Shown here piece by piece: positions 1-8,965 of a DNA stretch of 64,000 bases (position 1 is its first letter; each line of letters begins with the position of its first letter). The notes beneath the pieces are model-generated. The model searched no databases. It worked only from the letters and a program-made list of their open reading frames with translations, and had not been told where the DNA came from. Source of the stretch: Candidatus Scybalocola faecavium (GTDB lineage: Bacteria > Bacillota > Clostridia > Lachnospirales > Lachnospiraceae); assembly GCA_018713145.1 (NCBI GenBank), contig DVFP01000024.1, positions 1 through 64,000 of the forward strand, given 5' to 3'. A program made the position numbers and the translations under genes.

Positions 1-25
1 GCTGAACGTCCGGTGGACGTTCAGC
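1..25. repeat. Perfect inverted repeat
   Basis: Eleven-base arms (GCTGAACGTCC and GGACGTTCAGC, 1-11 and 15-25) surround a 3-base loop. It may be a terminator stem of a gene beyond the left edge, but no T-run follows. The next 60 bases (CACGAAG, CGGAGAAATCCGT) resemble part of the repeat near 16.1 kb. Confidence 0.6.
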
Positions 26-147
26 GCCGACCACAGCGGTAGCGAAGACCACGAAGCGCGGAGAAATCCGTGGCGTGATGGGGGCAAAATACTTTTTGAC
101 CCTAACATCGTGTTATGCTATTAAAAACAAATTTACGGGGTGGAGCA

Positions 148-453
148 ATGAAAAATGTAATTATTAGCGCCGATGGCGATAGAATGGTTTATTCTGTTCC
201 GAACTTGGTAGCTGACAATCTAACCGAATACTGCATTGAATTTTGTGACAAATGGCTTAGAACAAGTTCCCACGCAAAAAAATATAGGATTAACGGTGTC
301 CTATGTTACAATGAGCAAGATTTCATTGAGTATCTCAACAGATTTATATTTCCCAAAGAGCGATCAGTGTTTATTGAAAATATTGGCCCAATAGGGATTG
401 ATGAATTACCAATACCAGAACGCTACAAGGATTGTCCTATGTTTAATTTCTAA
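148..453 (+). CDS. Hypothetical protein, about 101 residues
   Basis: I do not recognise a named family. The product is a small, soluble, mixed-charge protein with no signal peptide or membrane segment. It is rich in aromatic residues and has a central segment with Cys, Tyr and acidic residues (ILE-NGVLCYNEQDFIEYLN type). I place the start at ATG 148 because GGGGTGGAG lies just upstream; an in-frame ATG at 115 has no ribosome site. The gene stands alone between an inverted repeat and a terminator-like hairpin. Proteins of this general look occur singly in Firmicutes, sometimes as immunity-type partners, but nothing here proves that role. I am fairly sure it is coding, and unsure of its function. 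Confidence 0.6.
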   Translation: MKNVIISADGDRMVYSVPNLVADNLTEYCIEFCDKWLRTSSHAKKYRINGVLCYNEQDFIEYLNRFIFPKERSVFIENIGPIGIDELPIPERYKDCPMFNF

Positions 454-465
454 AAGATATAATAA

Positions 466-493
466 GCGGCCACGCTCCCCGGCATGGCCGTTT
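466..493 (+). terminator. Probable terminator of the small hypothetical gene
   Basis: The arms CGGCCA (467-472) and TGGCCG (485-490) are followed by TTTCTCT. A second, overlapping stem (CCCCGGCATG 477-486 with CATGCCGGGG 508-517) could form instead. Confidence 0.5.
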
Positions 494-536
494 CTCTATG
501 CCCCGTTCATGCCGGGGATAGTGGTTTCGATACAGT

Positions 537-662
537 TTATCCGAAAATCTTTTTCAATTCATCAAGCAGTAGCGAAGCCACAGGGCTAAACACCTGGTAT
601 TTCTTCCAGATGATATACATAGGCGATGTGAGTGCCGGCTCTGGCTTCACATGGCTATTATT
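537..662 (-). pseudogene. C-terminal remnant of a LysR-type regulator
   Basis: Read on the minus strand, the last 40 or so residues before the stop look like the end of a LysR-family effector domain (PMYIIWKKYQVFSPVA followed by a leucine-rich terminal helix ending DELKKIF). The DNA-binding domain and most of the effector domain are missing, so this is a fragment. It lies head-to-head with the broken flavoprotein start at 700, the usual arrangement of a LysR gene and the gene it controls. That suggests a former divergent pair removed by a large deletion. The family call rests on motif memory. Confidence 0.55.
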
Positions 663-699
663 GGAGAAAAAACATCCATAGAGATAGAGAAAGAGAGAT

Positions 700-833
700 A
701 TGAAAGTGATTGAAATCAACAGCAGGCCCGGAAGAATGGAAATACCGCCATTTTAATCAACCGGGCGTATGAGGAATTGAACAAAGAAGGAATCAAAACT
801 GAGATGATTCAGTTCACCGGTTTGTTCCGCTAA
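700..833 (+). pseudogene. Frameshifted 5' fragment of an NADPH-dependent FMN reductase / flavodoxin-like gene
   Basis: ATG 700 opens MKVIEINSRPGR, matching the typical start of this family (MKVIGINSSPR). After a single-base frame change near 735 the next frame continues GNTAILINRAYEELNKEG and then KTEMIQF, the expected phosphate-binding loop and following helix. The frame then ends at TAA 831, so only about 40 residues of a roughly 180-residue protein remain. It has a reasonable ribosome site (AGAGAGAT) but cannot make a working enzyme. Confidence 0.7.
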
Positions 834-899
834 TATGGCTCACTGGAAAAGTAAAGAGAACTTTATAACTTTGACGTTTCTATTTGAGGAGAATGTTAA

Positions 900-940
900 A
901 TGGGAGAGGTGAGATTTTACTCGCCCTCTCCCATGTTTTT
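900..940. terminator. Terminator-like hairpin
   Basis: The arms ATGGGAGAGG (900-909) and CCTCTCCCAT (925-934) extend inward through GTGAG/CTCGC and are followed by GTTTTT. It stands downstream of the broken flavoprotein. The rest of 941-1087 shows nothing I can name. Confidence 0.5.
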
Positions 941-1087
941 CAGGCTGTGCAGGGGGACTATTTATTTTTGTTCCGTTGAACCTCTGGGCTGTAGTAGTCT
1001 CCCATCAGCGTGTAGTGGATACTGTTTTCATGGATTTTCTTTGGTAAATGCTCCATGTTTGATTTCCTTATTCAGTTTTCAGGATCT

Positions 1088-2929
1088 CTACGCCGCCTGA
1101 TCTAACGAACCGCTATCCATCCATACTTCCATCCGCTCCTGGATCAGGTGAAATGGTGCCGGTCCGGTAGTGAGGATAAATTCATGGAAGGTGACCGGAT
1201 CAAAATCAGAACCCAGAGTGTCCTCTGCCAGGCCGCACAGCTCTTCAAATTCCAAATATCCGATATAGTAAGACAGGTAATTGGAAGGTTCGGCGACAAC
1301 TGCCTCAAAAAGCCAGTTGACCGTGTCCTCGTCCCCCATGCCGAATTGATTCATATAATCGCCAGTTTCCTCCCGCGTCCAGCCCTCATAGTTGACGCCC
1401 ATATCGACCCGGGCACAAAGGCCAAGGGAAAAGTCCTGATTAGCGGAAAGGGCGTGGGCGATCGTATCATCTAATCCTGCCCAGTAAAAGGACTGCATTT
1501 CCACATAAGTGGCCCATCCTTCAGAGTAGCCGGAATAGTTTAAAAGCTTACGGATGGGATGCGGGTCCGTGCTGTTAAACCAGGTGGTTTCATAAAGATG
1601 TCCCGGATAGCCTTCGTGGGCCAGCGTCGTAAACAGGGACATGGCATTTTCTGCGTTCGTATAATAATTATTAATATAGATGGTATTGCTGTCTGTAGCG
1701 TCAATGGCCGGGATCATATAAAATGCAGGACTTAAGTTTTCCTCCAGGGATTCGTGGACATATTTAATGGTAAATTCCCTGGATACCGGCTGAGGAAAAT
1801 CATCTGTAATAGCAGACTGGAGAATTTCCAAAATCTGCTGAGGATCAGTGGAAGGCGGCTGGGCCTGCTCCAGCTCTGTAAGAAGATCAGTGTCGCTGAA
1901 ATACAGGTTAAAAATTGTATTCAGGTCATCATTTAGGGCATTATCTGTCAGTTCGATCATTTCATCCACAGTTTTTGAGGAACCGGTAGCTGACTTGGCC
2001 AGCATGGCATAGTATTCGGCTCCGTTTTCGTAATTGGCCAGACCGCCTTCGTTGGTTCCTGTGCCTTTTAAGGCAGTCAGTCCTTCTATAAGGGATTCAT
2101 AGGCCGGGATCACATCATTTAATACAGCTTCCTGATTTTGCTGGATATAAGCCTCTTTATCCTCCTGGGAAAGGCCGGGCATTTCGCTGTCCAGTTTTTC
2201 CTGGAAAATATCAATGAGAAGATTGGACTCAGGATCAGCGATAAAGGACTCACACTGGGAAATAATGGCGTCTGCCGTAAAATCCGCCATAAACAGGCCT
2301 GCCTGGGATTTTGCTTTTTCCACTTCTAAGAGTTCAGAAAAATACCGGTCCACATCTTTAAGGAGAAGGATATAATCGTCAATATCCTGCTGGGTGCGGA
2401 ATGTATATTCGCTTAGGATCACAGGAAGCTGAGCCTGTATTCCGATAGTAGGGCTGAAGATGGTCTGATAAAGGGTGTAGTCGGCGCTGTCAATGGAATC
2501 CTGGAAATTTTCTTCCAGCATGTCATAGATCAGCTGCTGACGGGAGGACAGGGTGTCATAGTCAAAGCTTTCAAGCTCTGCCAGGACATTCTTTGTGTCC
2601 TCTATATCCTGGTCCAGGTTGGAAATATCCACTGTGCCAAAGGTCACAGTATCCATGGACAGTCCGTAATTTTCCGGATGTTCCAGAGAATAGTGGAAAT
2701 CAATGGAATTGCTGGTGATCTGTTCGTTAAAAAGCGCCATTAAAAAGTTATTAAATTCTTCTGAATCTCCTTCTTTAAGTCCGATCTGAGTATCTGCGTA
2801 TGAGGAAGCAGACGGAGCATCGGTCCGGATCCCGGGATTTTCCGCGCAGCCTGAAAAGATCGCGCTGATCCCTAAAAGGCATACCAGTCCGGCTGCTTTA
2901 GATCGGCAGGTAAATGATTTCTCTAACAT
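1088..2929 (-). CDS. DUF885 family lipoprotein, putative metallopeptidase
   Basis: The 613-residue product begins with a lipoprotein signal peptide: basic start, hydrophobic stretch, and a lipobox ending SGC at about residue 28. It should be anchored on the outside of the membrane. The rest matches the DUF885 family, including the HEGYPGH motif at about residue 437, which resembles a zinc-binding HExxH-type site, and conserved downstream residues around EGWATYVE. Family members are thought to be peptidase-like, but the substrate is unknown. The gene is transcribed alone. Its leader carries a duplicated hairpin repeat (2946-3033) just before the ribosome site AAAGGAG. Confidence 0.85.
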   Translation of the reverse strand: MLEKSFTCRSKAAGLVCLLGISAIFSGCAENPGIRTDAPSASSYADTQIGLKEGDSEEFNNFLMALFNEQITSNSIDFHYSLEHPENYGLSMDTVTFGTVDISNLDQDIEDTKNVLAELESFDYDTLSSRQQLIYDMLEENFQDSIDSADYTLYQTIFSPTIGIQAQLPVILSEYTFRTQQDIDDYILLLKDVDRYFSELLEVEKAKSQAGLFMADFTADAIISQCESFIADPESNLLIDIFQEKLDSEMPGLSQEDKEAYIQQNQEAVLNDVIPAYESLIEGLTALKGTGTNEGGLANYENGAEYYAMLAKSATGSSKTVDEMIELTDNALNDDLNTIFNLYFSDTDLLTELEQAQPPSTDPQQILEILQSAITDDFPQPVSREFTIKYVHESLEENLSPAFYMIPAIDATDSNTIYINNYYTNAENAMSLFTTLAHEGYPGHLYETTWFNSTDPHPIRKLLNYSGYSEGWATYVEMQSFYWAGLDDTIAHALSANQDFSLGLCARVDMGVNYEGWTREETGDYMNQFGMGDEDTVNWLFEAVVAEPSNYLSYYIGYLEFEELCGLAEDTLGSDFDPVTFHEFILTTGPAPFHLIQERMEVWMDSGSLDQAA

Positions 2930-2945
2930 AAAAACTCCTTTCCGG

Positions 2946-3033
2946 TTTCCTTGATCTTGCCGCGCAAAGCGCGGCTATAGAGGTATCCCCTTGCGGGATT
3001 TCCTTGATCTTGCCGCGCAAAGCGCGGCTATAG
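2946..3033 (-). repeat. Leader repeat, family A, copy 1 (double unit)
   Basis: An exact 35-base direct repeat (2946-2980 and 2999-3033) is separated by 18 bases. Read on the minus strand each unit holds the stem GCCGCGC-TT-GCGCGGC followed by AAGATCAAGGAAA; the spacer reads TCCCGCAAGGGGATACCT. The module ends at the ribosome site of the DUF885 gene. Related modules precede birA, the gene at 25252 and the yqeY-like gene. Confidence 0.85.
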
Positions 3034-3112
3034 TGATTAGTATGGGAGCATTTTGGAAAATATATGTTCCTTTCCTGATGCTGTTTCTTGTGCACAGTCA
3101 ATGATCCCCGGA

Positions 3113-3514
3113 TCATTGTGTAAAATCATCCCCAAAGTCATCGTCAAAGCTGCCGTTAGAAAGGATCTCTCTGCCGGTGACGCCTTTTTTGATCCGTTCT
3201 TTTTCGATAAGGTCGCTGAGAAAATCTTTGACTTCCCGGCTCCGCTTTATATTTTTCAATACTAAAACCGGATCTGAGTCATCGGTCGTGCGCATGGAAA
3301 TGGTTCCGGTGCCGCAGATAAGATTTAACAGCCCCCGGCGCAGGGAAATATCCAGGATCCGGTATAAAAGACATTCATGCTCCTTCTGGTTGACCAGGCC
3401 GTGATTACAGTAAATACGCCCGTTGGCTACGCAATATTTTTCAAAGGTAAAAGGAAACCATAAAATATGCTTTCGATCTTTCCACAAAATAGTTCTGCTG
3501 TTATCCTGATTCAT
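3113..3514 (-). CDS. PH (bPH2-like) domain protein
   Basis: The 133-residue soluble protein looks like one bacterial pleckstrin-homology-type domain, of the sort found in YdbS/YdbT-like proteins. It has an FPFTFEKYCVANGRIYCNHG entry strand, a segment resembling the DISLRRG core, and a paired-strand segment with GTGTISMRTTD. The C-terminal 45 residues are highly charged and end in an Asp/Phe-rich tail. There is no membrane segment. A ribosome site (AAAGGGG) precedes the start. It is transcribed toward the DUF885 gene but separated from it by the leader repeat. The domain assignment is by resemblance, and no partner is evident. Confidence 0.65.
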   Translation of the reverse strand: MNQDNSRTILWKDRKHILWFPFTFEKYCVANGRIYCNHGLVNQKEHECLLYRILDISLRRGLLNLICGTGTISMRTTDDSDPVLVLKNIKRSREVKDFLSDLIEKERIKKGVTGREILSNGSFDDDFGDDFTQ

Positions 3515-3652
3515 TCAAAAAACCCCTTTCTGTTAAACGCCCGGATGCCCGGACTTTGTTATGCATTATAACCTATATCCTAATCATACACAAAAATACT
3601 GCTGTTCACAAGTCGTCAGTCTTATATTTTGTAACAGTTCAGCCCACTGAAC

Positions 3653-3730
3653 TTCGGCTGCCAAGGGTAAAATTGCATTTTGGGGTGTAGTTGGATAAAT
3701 TGGCAGCCGAATATATTTGTTTGACACGCT
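3653..3730 (+). repeat. Dispersed repeat, family B, copy 1
   Basis: The inverted arms TTCGGCTGCCA (3653-3663) and TGGCAGCCGAA (3701-3711) enclose GCATTTTGGGGTG and AGTTGGATAA. ATATTTGTTTGACACG follows. Two other copies lie near 24.85 and 63.62 kb. A short palindrome (GTTCAGCCCACTGAAC, about 3637-3652) sits just to its left. Confidence 0.75.
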
Positions 3731-3813
3731 TCAAATCTGTAACCGTAATCGCAAGGGAAATTCTATGGATCTGCCAGAAAATCCATACACTATGAAAAGT
3801 AAGTTTCAAATGA

Positions 3814-3843
3814 TTGACACCATCTAAAGAAAGATGATAGACT
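3814..3843 (+). promoter_or_regulatory. Possible promoter of the aminotransferase-AraC gene
   Basis: TTGACA (3814-3819) is followed after 18 bases by TAGACT (3838-3843). The -10 element is weak. The rest of 3515-3940 holds repeat family B and no gene. Confidence 0.4.
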
Positions 3844-3940
3844 TTTATTATTCACAACAGCCGGAAATACTTGAAATGTTTTTCGTACCACAAGGTCATG
3901 CTTGTCTCATAAATTTACAGTGTATTGGGGGAATTTTGAA

Positions 3941-5434
3941 ATGATCTATCTGGATAATGCAGCCACAACCATTCATAAGCCGGATTGTGTGGTGGAGGCA
4001 GTAGCTCATGCCATGCAAAACCTGGGAAACTGCGGCCGTGGAGCCAACGGCGGCTCCCTGTCTGCGGCACGGGTCATTTATCAGGCCAGGGAAGCGGCGG
4101 CAGCCCTGTTTCATCTGGACAGCCCTGAGCGGGTGTGCTTTACGTGTAATTCTACAGAAGCCCTGAACACTGCCATTTTAGGACTGATCGGGCCTGAGGA
4201 TCATGTGATTTCCACAGATCTTGAGCACAATTCTGTTCTTCGCCCTTTGTATCATCTTATGAAGTCCGGAACCCGGGTCAGTTTTTTGCAGGCAGATCCT
4301 TCGGGAAATGTGGATGTTTCCCAAATAGAAGCGCTGATCCGGGAAAATACAAAGGCAGTGATCTGTACCCATGCGTCTAATGTTACGGGAAATCTTATAA
4401 ATATTCAGCTTGTAGGAGAAATTGCCCGGCGCCACGGCCTTCTTTTTATCCTGGATGCCTCCCAGACGGCAGGAAGCTTTGATATAAATATGGAACGGGA
4501 TCATATTAGTGTTTTATGCTTTACCGGCCATAAAGGACTTATGGGGCCTCAGGGAACGGGAGGTTTGTGTATTGCCAAAGGGGTGGACATCCGGCCCTTA
4601 AAAATGGGGGGAACAGGTGTCCAGACGAATCTTCCGGATCAGCCGTCCCAGTATCCGATCCGATTGGAAGCAGGCACCTTAAACAGCCATGGCATTGCTG
4701 GCCTGAAACAGGCCATAGAATATATTCAGGAGACAGGGATTGCCGCAATCCATGAGAAAGAGCATGAATTGATGCTCCGGTTTTATCAGGGCGTGAAAAA
4801 TGTGGACGGTGTAAAGGTTTACGGCGATTTTTTTGGCGACCGCGCGCCCATTGTGGCTTTAAATATTGAGGGTTATGATTCCGGGGAGATCGGTGATATT
4901 TTATGGGAGGATTTTCAGATCGCTGTCCGTTCCGGAGCTCACTGCGCCCCAAGGATGCATCAGGCCCTTGGCACTGTAGAGATGGGAGCAGTGCGGTTTT
5001 CCTTTGGATGGTTTAATACACAAGAGGAAGTGGATCTGGCTGTTGCGGCCATCCGTCAGATTGCCGGAGAAAATCAGAAAACAGATGGGGAAACTCTGGC
5101 AGATCAGATGGGCCTGATTACAGCCTATATCCGGTCTCATTACCGGGATGAGATCACTTTGGAGGAGATTGCCGGATATTTTGGCGTCAGCAGGGAATAT
5201 TTCAGCCGGTTTTTCAAAAAGCAAACGGGGGTGAACTTTATCCGGTATGTCCATTTGCTCCGTCTGGAGCACATCCATGAGGATATTCTTTCGGGAAATG
5301 ACAGTATTATGGACATTGCTGCCCGCCATGGCTTTCATAATTATAAGCTGTTTACGAAAATGTTCCGGGAGGTTTACGGATGCGGGCCAAGGGATCTGAG
5401 AAAGGCAAAAGAGGAAGGAACGATAAAACAATGA
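3941..5434 (+). CDS. Class V aminotransferase (cysteine desulfurase-like) fused to an AraC-type HTH domain
   Basis: The 497-residue product has two parts. Residues 1 to about 375 are a fold-type I, class V PLP enzyme of the cysteine-desulfurase-like group: the start IYLDNAATT, the Schiff-base lysine in TGHKG (K198), and the active cysteine in GAHCAPRMHQALGT (C335). Residues about 390-485 are an AraC/XylS helix-turn-helix pair (ITLEEIAGYFGVSREYFSRF, then a second helix pair ending near CGPRDLRKAK). I chose ATG 3941 because GGGGGAATTTT precedes it; the upstream ATG-less extension from 3902 has no ribosome site. The stop overlaps the next start (ATGA), so the FUSC-type gene is translationally coupled. 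Catalytic residues are kept, so the enzyme half may be active or may act as a PLP-dependent sensor. Confidence 0.9.
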   Translation: MIYLDNAATTIHKPDCVVEAVAHAMQNLGNCGRGANGGSLSAARVIYQAREAAAALFHLDSPERVCFTCNSTEALNTAILGLIGPEDHVISTDLEHNSVLRPLYHLMKSGTRVSFLQADPSGNVDVSQIEALIRENTKAVICTHASNVTGNLINIQLVGEIARRHGLLFILDASQTAGSFDINMERDHISVLCFTGHKGLMGPQGTGGLCIAKGVDIRPLKMGGTGVQTNLPDQPSQYPIRLEAGTLNSHGIAGLKQAIEYIQETGIAAIHEKEHELMLRFYQGVKNVDGVKVYGDFFGDRAPIVALNIEGYDSGEIGDILWEDFQIAVRSGAHCAPRMHQALGTVEMGAVRFSFGWFNTQEEVDLAVAAIRQIAGENQKTDGETLADQMGLITAYIRSHYRDEITLEEIAGYFGVSREYFSRFFKKQTGVNFIRYVHLLRLEHIHEDILSGNDSIMDIAARHGFHNYKLFTKMFREVYGCGPRDLRKAKEEGTIKQ

Positions 5435-7404
5435 TCAAAAGCCAGTTGACAGAGATTTGGAAAAAGTTTAAAAAAGCTTTTCCAGTGATCGCCTTTTTTC
5501 TGTTTTTATTTTGCACGGTGATCCTGATCTTTGGCTCCCGATGCGTTATGGTCGTGTCCATTGTTACAGTGGTCTTTAAAGGCAATTACAGCAAGCGCCA
5601 GTCCTGGGGAAAGCTTTTTGGCGTTGCAGGAATACAGATCTTTTTGTGCCTTTTAGCCTATGTGGCTACATGGAACCTGGCCTTCAGGCTTATTTTAAAC
5701 TTTATCGTGCCCTTTTGCCAGATCTTTTTTAAAGCGGATCAATTTAACAAGCTGGCTTATTTTTCCGGTCTGATGTCATTTATTTTTCTTCAGCTCATGC
5801 CTTTGGATTTTTATGGATTTCTTCGCCAGGGGGCTGCATTTTTGTATGGGCTGACATGTTTTCTCCTGATCACGGCCCTTTACCGCAGGGCACATCCTTT
5901 GGTTCCGGACTATGGCCGCCAGCAAAAAGGACTTAAGGTTTATGCCTGCTGGCTCCGGGCTATGGCGGAGGGGAAAACGGATGGCCAGGAGGAGCAGATT
6001 TTGTATCAGCTTTCCCAAAGTTTGTACCGGGATGCCTATATGCGCCGGGGACGGCGGGAAATCGTCGATATAGAGGGGAAGGTTTCTTATATTTTTGCCC
6101 TGATCTTTCAGCGGGCTGCCTATTTTATCGGAAGCGGCCAGACACTTCCCCTATCGGAGGATCAGGAGACGCGGGAGAAGGAGCTGGACTTTGTCTGCCG
6201 GTGTGCCGATTACCTGGAGACAGCAGGATCCTGTGATTTCTGGGAAAATGCCATGAGGGAGGATCTGTTTGACCGGGGACATAAGCTTCTCCAGGAAGCT
6301 AAGGATCATGAGGGAGAGATTTTTTCAATTATGCAAAACTGTCTCCGTCAGTTTCTTATTATTTTAGACACCCTCAGGCAGTTTAAGGAAGGAGAAGATT
6401 CTTCCGGATGGGAAATGCCGGAGCGGCAGCGGATGGCAGGCCGGTTTCGCCGGCATTTTCAAATGGATGCCTTTGAATTTAGATTTGCTATGCGTATGAG
6501 CCTGGTCATGGTGATTACTTTTGCCTATGTGGTCATTTCTCAGGCGGATCATGGATATTGGCTGCCTTTAAATGCCTTTCTCCTTTTGCGGCCCATGTAT
6601 GAGGACAGTCAGTACCGAATGAAAACCCGTTTTATCGGCACTGTTGTGGGATGCGGGATCATGATCTTTGTCCTTCCCTTTTTGCCCCGTCCGGGAGGGC
6701 ACTTTATCCTGGCCGGGATCATGGCGGCCTGTATGTATACGGCTACGCCAGGAACCCGGGTCCATGCCGGATTTGTCACCTGTTTTGGCCTGTCTATGGC
6801 CACACTGGCTATGGGGGAATCCTCAGCAATCGAGCTGCGTCTTTTGTATGTGATCGCGGCAGTGGCTGTAGTGCTGGTGGTGAACCGGTTCTTTTTCCCT
6901 ACAAGCATGGGGCAGCAGTTCCACTATAATATACAGCAGCTTTTTCATATGCATCATGTGTATTTGAGGATTCTGGGACGTTCCTTAAGTATGCCCTTAG
7001 ATTACGGCATTATTTGTGATGCCCAGCTAAGCTACCATATGATTCATGACCAGCTCAGGGAATATATTGAGAAAAATAAGCCGGAAAAAAGTGAAGCGTT
7101 AAAAGAATTTTTGAAGATTTCCAGAAGGATGGTTTCGGAAATGGAACAGATGCTTTTTCTTATTAATACCCGGCGCCGCGGATTAGACGCTATGAAAACA
7201 TTGGAGGACTATATCGCGTTTACAGACTATGTGTTAAATCAGGCCCAGCAGCGGCTTCGTCTGCGGCCGGAGAAAAATATCCGCCAGATCCGGGATCTGT
7301 CTTATCACCGCTGGATCGAAAGAGAGCCGGAGCTGTCTTATCTTATGATCCAGTACGGGAAAAATGTGTCCCGGGTCTACCGGCTTGTGTGCGAAAATAC
7401 ATAA
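5431..7404 (+). CDS. FUSC family membrane protein
   Basis: The 657-residue protein has two sets of membrane helices, one near the N-terminus (residues about 20-150) and one around 365-490, separated and followed by cytoplasmic regions. The second set carries the FUSC pattern: a helix, then HGYWLPLNAFLLLRP, then RFIGTVVGCG. Family members such as AaeB and YccS are linked to export of aromatic acids or to envelope functions; the substrate here is unknown. ATG 5431 overlaps the stop of the aminotransferase-AraC gene by four bases, with AGGAAGGA upstream. The coupling suggests that the fused regulator-enzyme and this membrane protein act on the same compound. Confidence 0.85.
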   Translation: MIKSQLTEIWKKFKKAFPVIAFFLFLFCTVILIFGSRCVMVVSIVTVVFKGNYSKRQSWGKLFGVAGIQIFLCLLAYVATWNLAFRLILNFIVPFCQIFFKADQFNKLAYFSGLMSFIFLQLMPLDFYGFLRQGAAFLYGLTCFLLITALYRRAHPLVPDYGRQQKGLKVYACWLRAMAEGKTDGQEEQILYQLSQSLYRDAYMRRGRREIVDIEGKVSYIFALIFQRAAYFIGSGQTLPLSEDQETREKELDFVCRCADYLETAGSCDFWENAMREDLFDRGHKLLQEAKDHEGEIFSIMQNCLRQFLIILDTLRQFKEGEDSSGWEMPERQRMAGRFRRHFQMDAFEFRFAMRMSLVMVITFAYVVISQADHGYWLPLNAFLLLRPMYEDSQYRMKTRFIGTVVGCGIMIFVLPFLPRPGGHFILAGIMAACMYTATPGTRVHAGFVTCFGLSMATLAMGESSAIELRLLYVIAAVAVVLVVNRFFFPTSMGQQFHYNIQQLFHMHHVYLRILGRSLSMPLDYGIICDAQLSYHMIHDQLREYIEKNKPEKSEALKEFLKISRRMVSEMEQMLFLINTRRRGLDAMKTLEDYIAFTDYVLNQAQQRLRLRPEKNIRQIRDLSYHRWIEREPELSYLMIQYGKNVSRVYRLVCENT

Positions 7405-7435
7405 TAATAAGTTGCCCTAAAACACCGAAAAGCCG

Positions 7436-8827
7436 TTATGCCTGATGTTTTTCCGGAGGATTTACCGTCAGGTCCTTCAGCCATATGTATTTTTTATAAT
7501 GGCGGTAAACGGCAGGAAGTTTTACGATCTCATCCAGATTAACGATAAAATATACTGCCAGCACCGGCCACTTAAATACAAAGGCAGCCAGCAGTCCCAC
7601 AGGGACGGTAAAGCACCAAAGAGTAACAGTGTCGCATAAAAATCCAAAGCGGGAATCCCCGCCGGCGCAAAATATCCCGGCAATGGTTGTTCCGTTAATA
7701 TATTTTCCCACCATGTAAAAGGCGCACATAAAAAGCATCCACCAAAGGTAGGTGCGGGCCTGGGGAGAGAGTTCTGTAAGCATCATGACAAAAGGCCGGA
7801 TGACCAGGAGAAAGGCGCCGGAGGCAATGCCGCTGATAATGGCAATATGACACAGGCGGCTTCCCATGGCTTTGGCTTTGGGAAGATTTCCCGCCCCCAG
7901 CTCATTGCCTACCATAATGCTGCCTCCGTTGCCGATGCCTAAGGACAGGCTGGCAATAATGTTTTTCACAATATTGGCAATGGAATTTGCCGCCACTGCG
8001 TCTGTGCCTAAATGGCCCATAATGACAGAATACATGGTAAAACCGCCGCCCCACACAAGTTCATTGCCAAGGACAGGCAGGGTATAGTGCCAGAAATCCT
8101 TGAAAAGGCGCCGGTCTGTGCGGCGCATATACCGGAGCCGGGCCTTGATCCGTCCGGCTTTTTGCATTTCAACGATGACCCATAAAAGCTCCACGGCCCG
8201 GGAAATGGCTGTGGCAGCCGCCGCTCCTGCCGCCCCCATGGACGGGGCGCCAAAAAGACCGTAGATCAGCACGGCGTTTAGGATAATATTTAAAACCGCC
8301 GCTGTGGAGCTGATAGCCATGCTCCTTCCGGCCAGATTGCTGTTTTTCATAATACACAGATAAATCTGGGAAAAGCCGCACATCAGATAAGTGACGCTGA
8401 CGATCCGCAGATAATCTGTCCCATAGCCGATGAGGAGGGGATCCGGGGTAAAGATCCTCATTAAAAGTCCCGGAAAAACTGCGGAAGCAGCAAAAAAGAC
8501 AAAGGACACGGCCATTGAGGTATTTAAGACAATGGCAAGTATTTTTTCAATGGCCGAAGTATCTCCTTTGCCCCAATATTGGGCCGCGAAAATACTTGTC
8601 CCAATAGTCATGGCTGCAAGAAAAAGATTATAGACAAAAGTAACCTGGCTGGCTAAAGAAACTGCAGATAATAGATCCTGACTGATGCCGCCGCACATTA
8701 AAGCATCTGATGCGCTGACAACAGACAGCATAAATTGCTGGAAAGTAATGGGCAGCACTAAGGCTGTCAGTTTTTTGCCAAATTCCCCTTTGGAAATCAG
8801 AGATGCGGGAACCTTACGGGATCTCAT
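7436..8827 (-). CDS. MATE family efflux transporter
   Basis: The 463-residue protein has about twelve hydrophobic helices in two halves and matches the NorM/DinF-like MATE exporters: the opening LTALVLPITFQQFMLSVVSASDALMCG, and the middle NELVWGGGFTMYSVIMGHLG. These pumps export cationic drugs or metabolites using Na+ or H+. AAGGAG lies at a good distance before the start. It is convergent with the FUSC gene, and only 31 bases separate the two stops with no clear terminator. A second MATE gene lies at 44.3 kb; the two are clearly different proteins. Confidence 0.92.
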   Translation of the reverse strand: MRSRKVPASLISKGEFGKKLTALVLPITFQQFMLSVVSASDALMCGGISQDLLSAVSLASQVTFVYNLFLAAMTIGTSIFAAQYWGKGDTSAIEKILAIVLNTSMAVSFVFFAASAVFPGLLMRIFTPDPLLIGYGTDYLRIVSVTYLMCGFSQIYLCIMKNSNLAGRSMAISSTAAVLNIILNAVLIYGLFGAPSMGAAGAAAATAISRAVELLWVIVEMQKAGRIKARLRYMRRTDRRLFKDFWHYTLPVLGNELVWGGGFTMYSVIMGHLGTDAVAANSIANIVKNIIASLSLGIGNGGSIMVGNELGAGNLPKAKAMGSRLCHIAIISGIASGAFLLVIRPFVMMLTELSPQARTYLWWMLFMCAFYMVGKYINGTTIAGIFCAGGDSRFGFLCDTVTLWCFTVPVGLLAAFVFKWPVLAVYFIVNLDEIVKLPAVYRHYKKYIWLKDLTVNPPEKHQA

Positions 8828-8965
8828 GATCTTTCGTCTCCTTACGTTGATTTTTTATGTCCAGCATCATTATAGAGTTCGTTATCTTATTTTTCTACCA
8901 TTTATATACTGAATTTAATAACAATCCTGCGAATTTTGCATTTTCAGAAAAATTGCTGCACATCG

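Noticed and set aside
900..1100. Small plus-strand frame starting at 900
   Set aside because: Its start lies in a hairpin with no coding features; the frame continues into the DUF885 gene.
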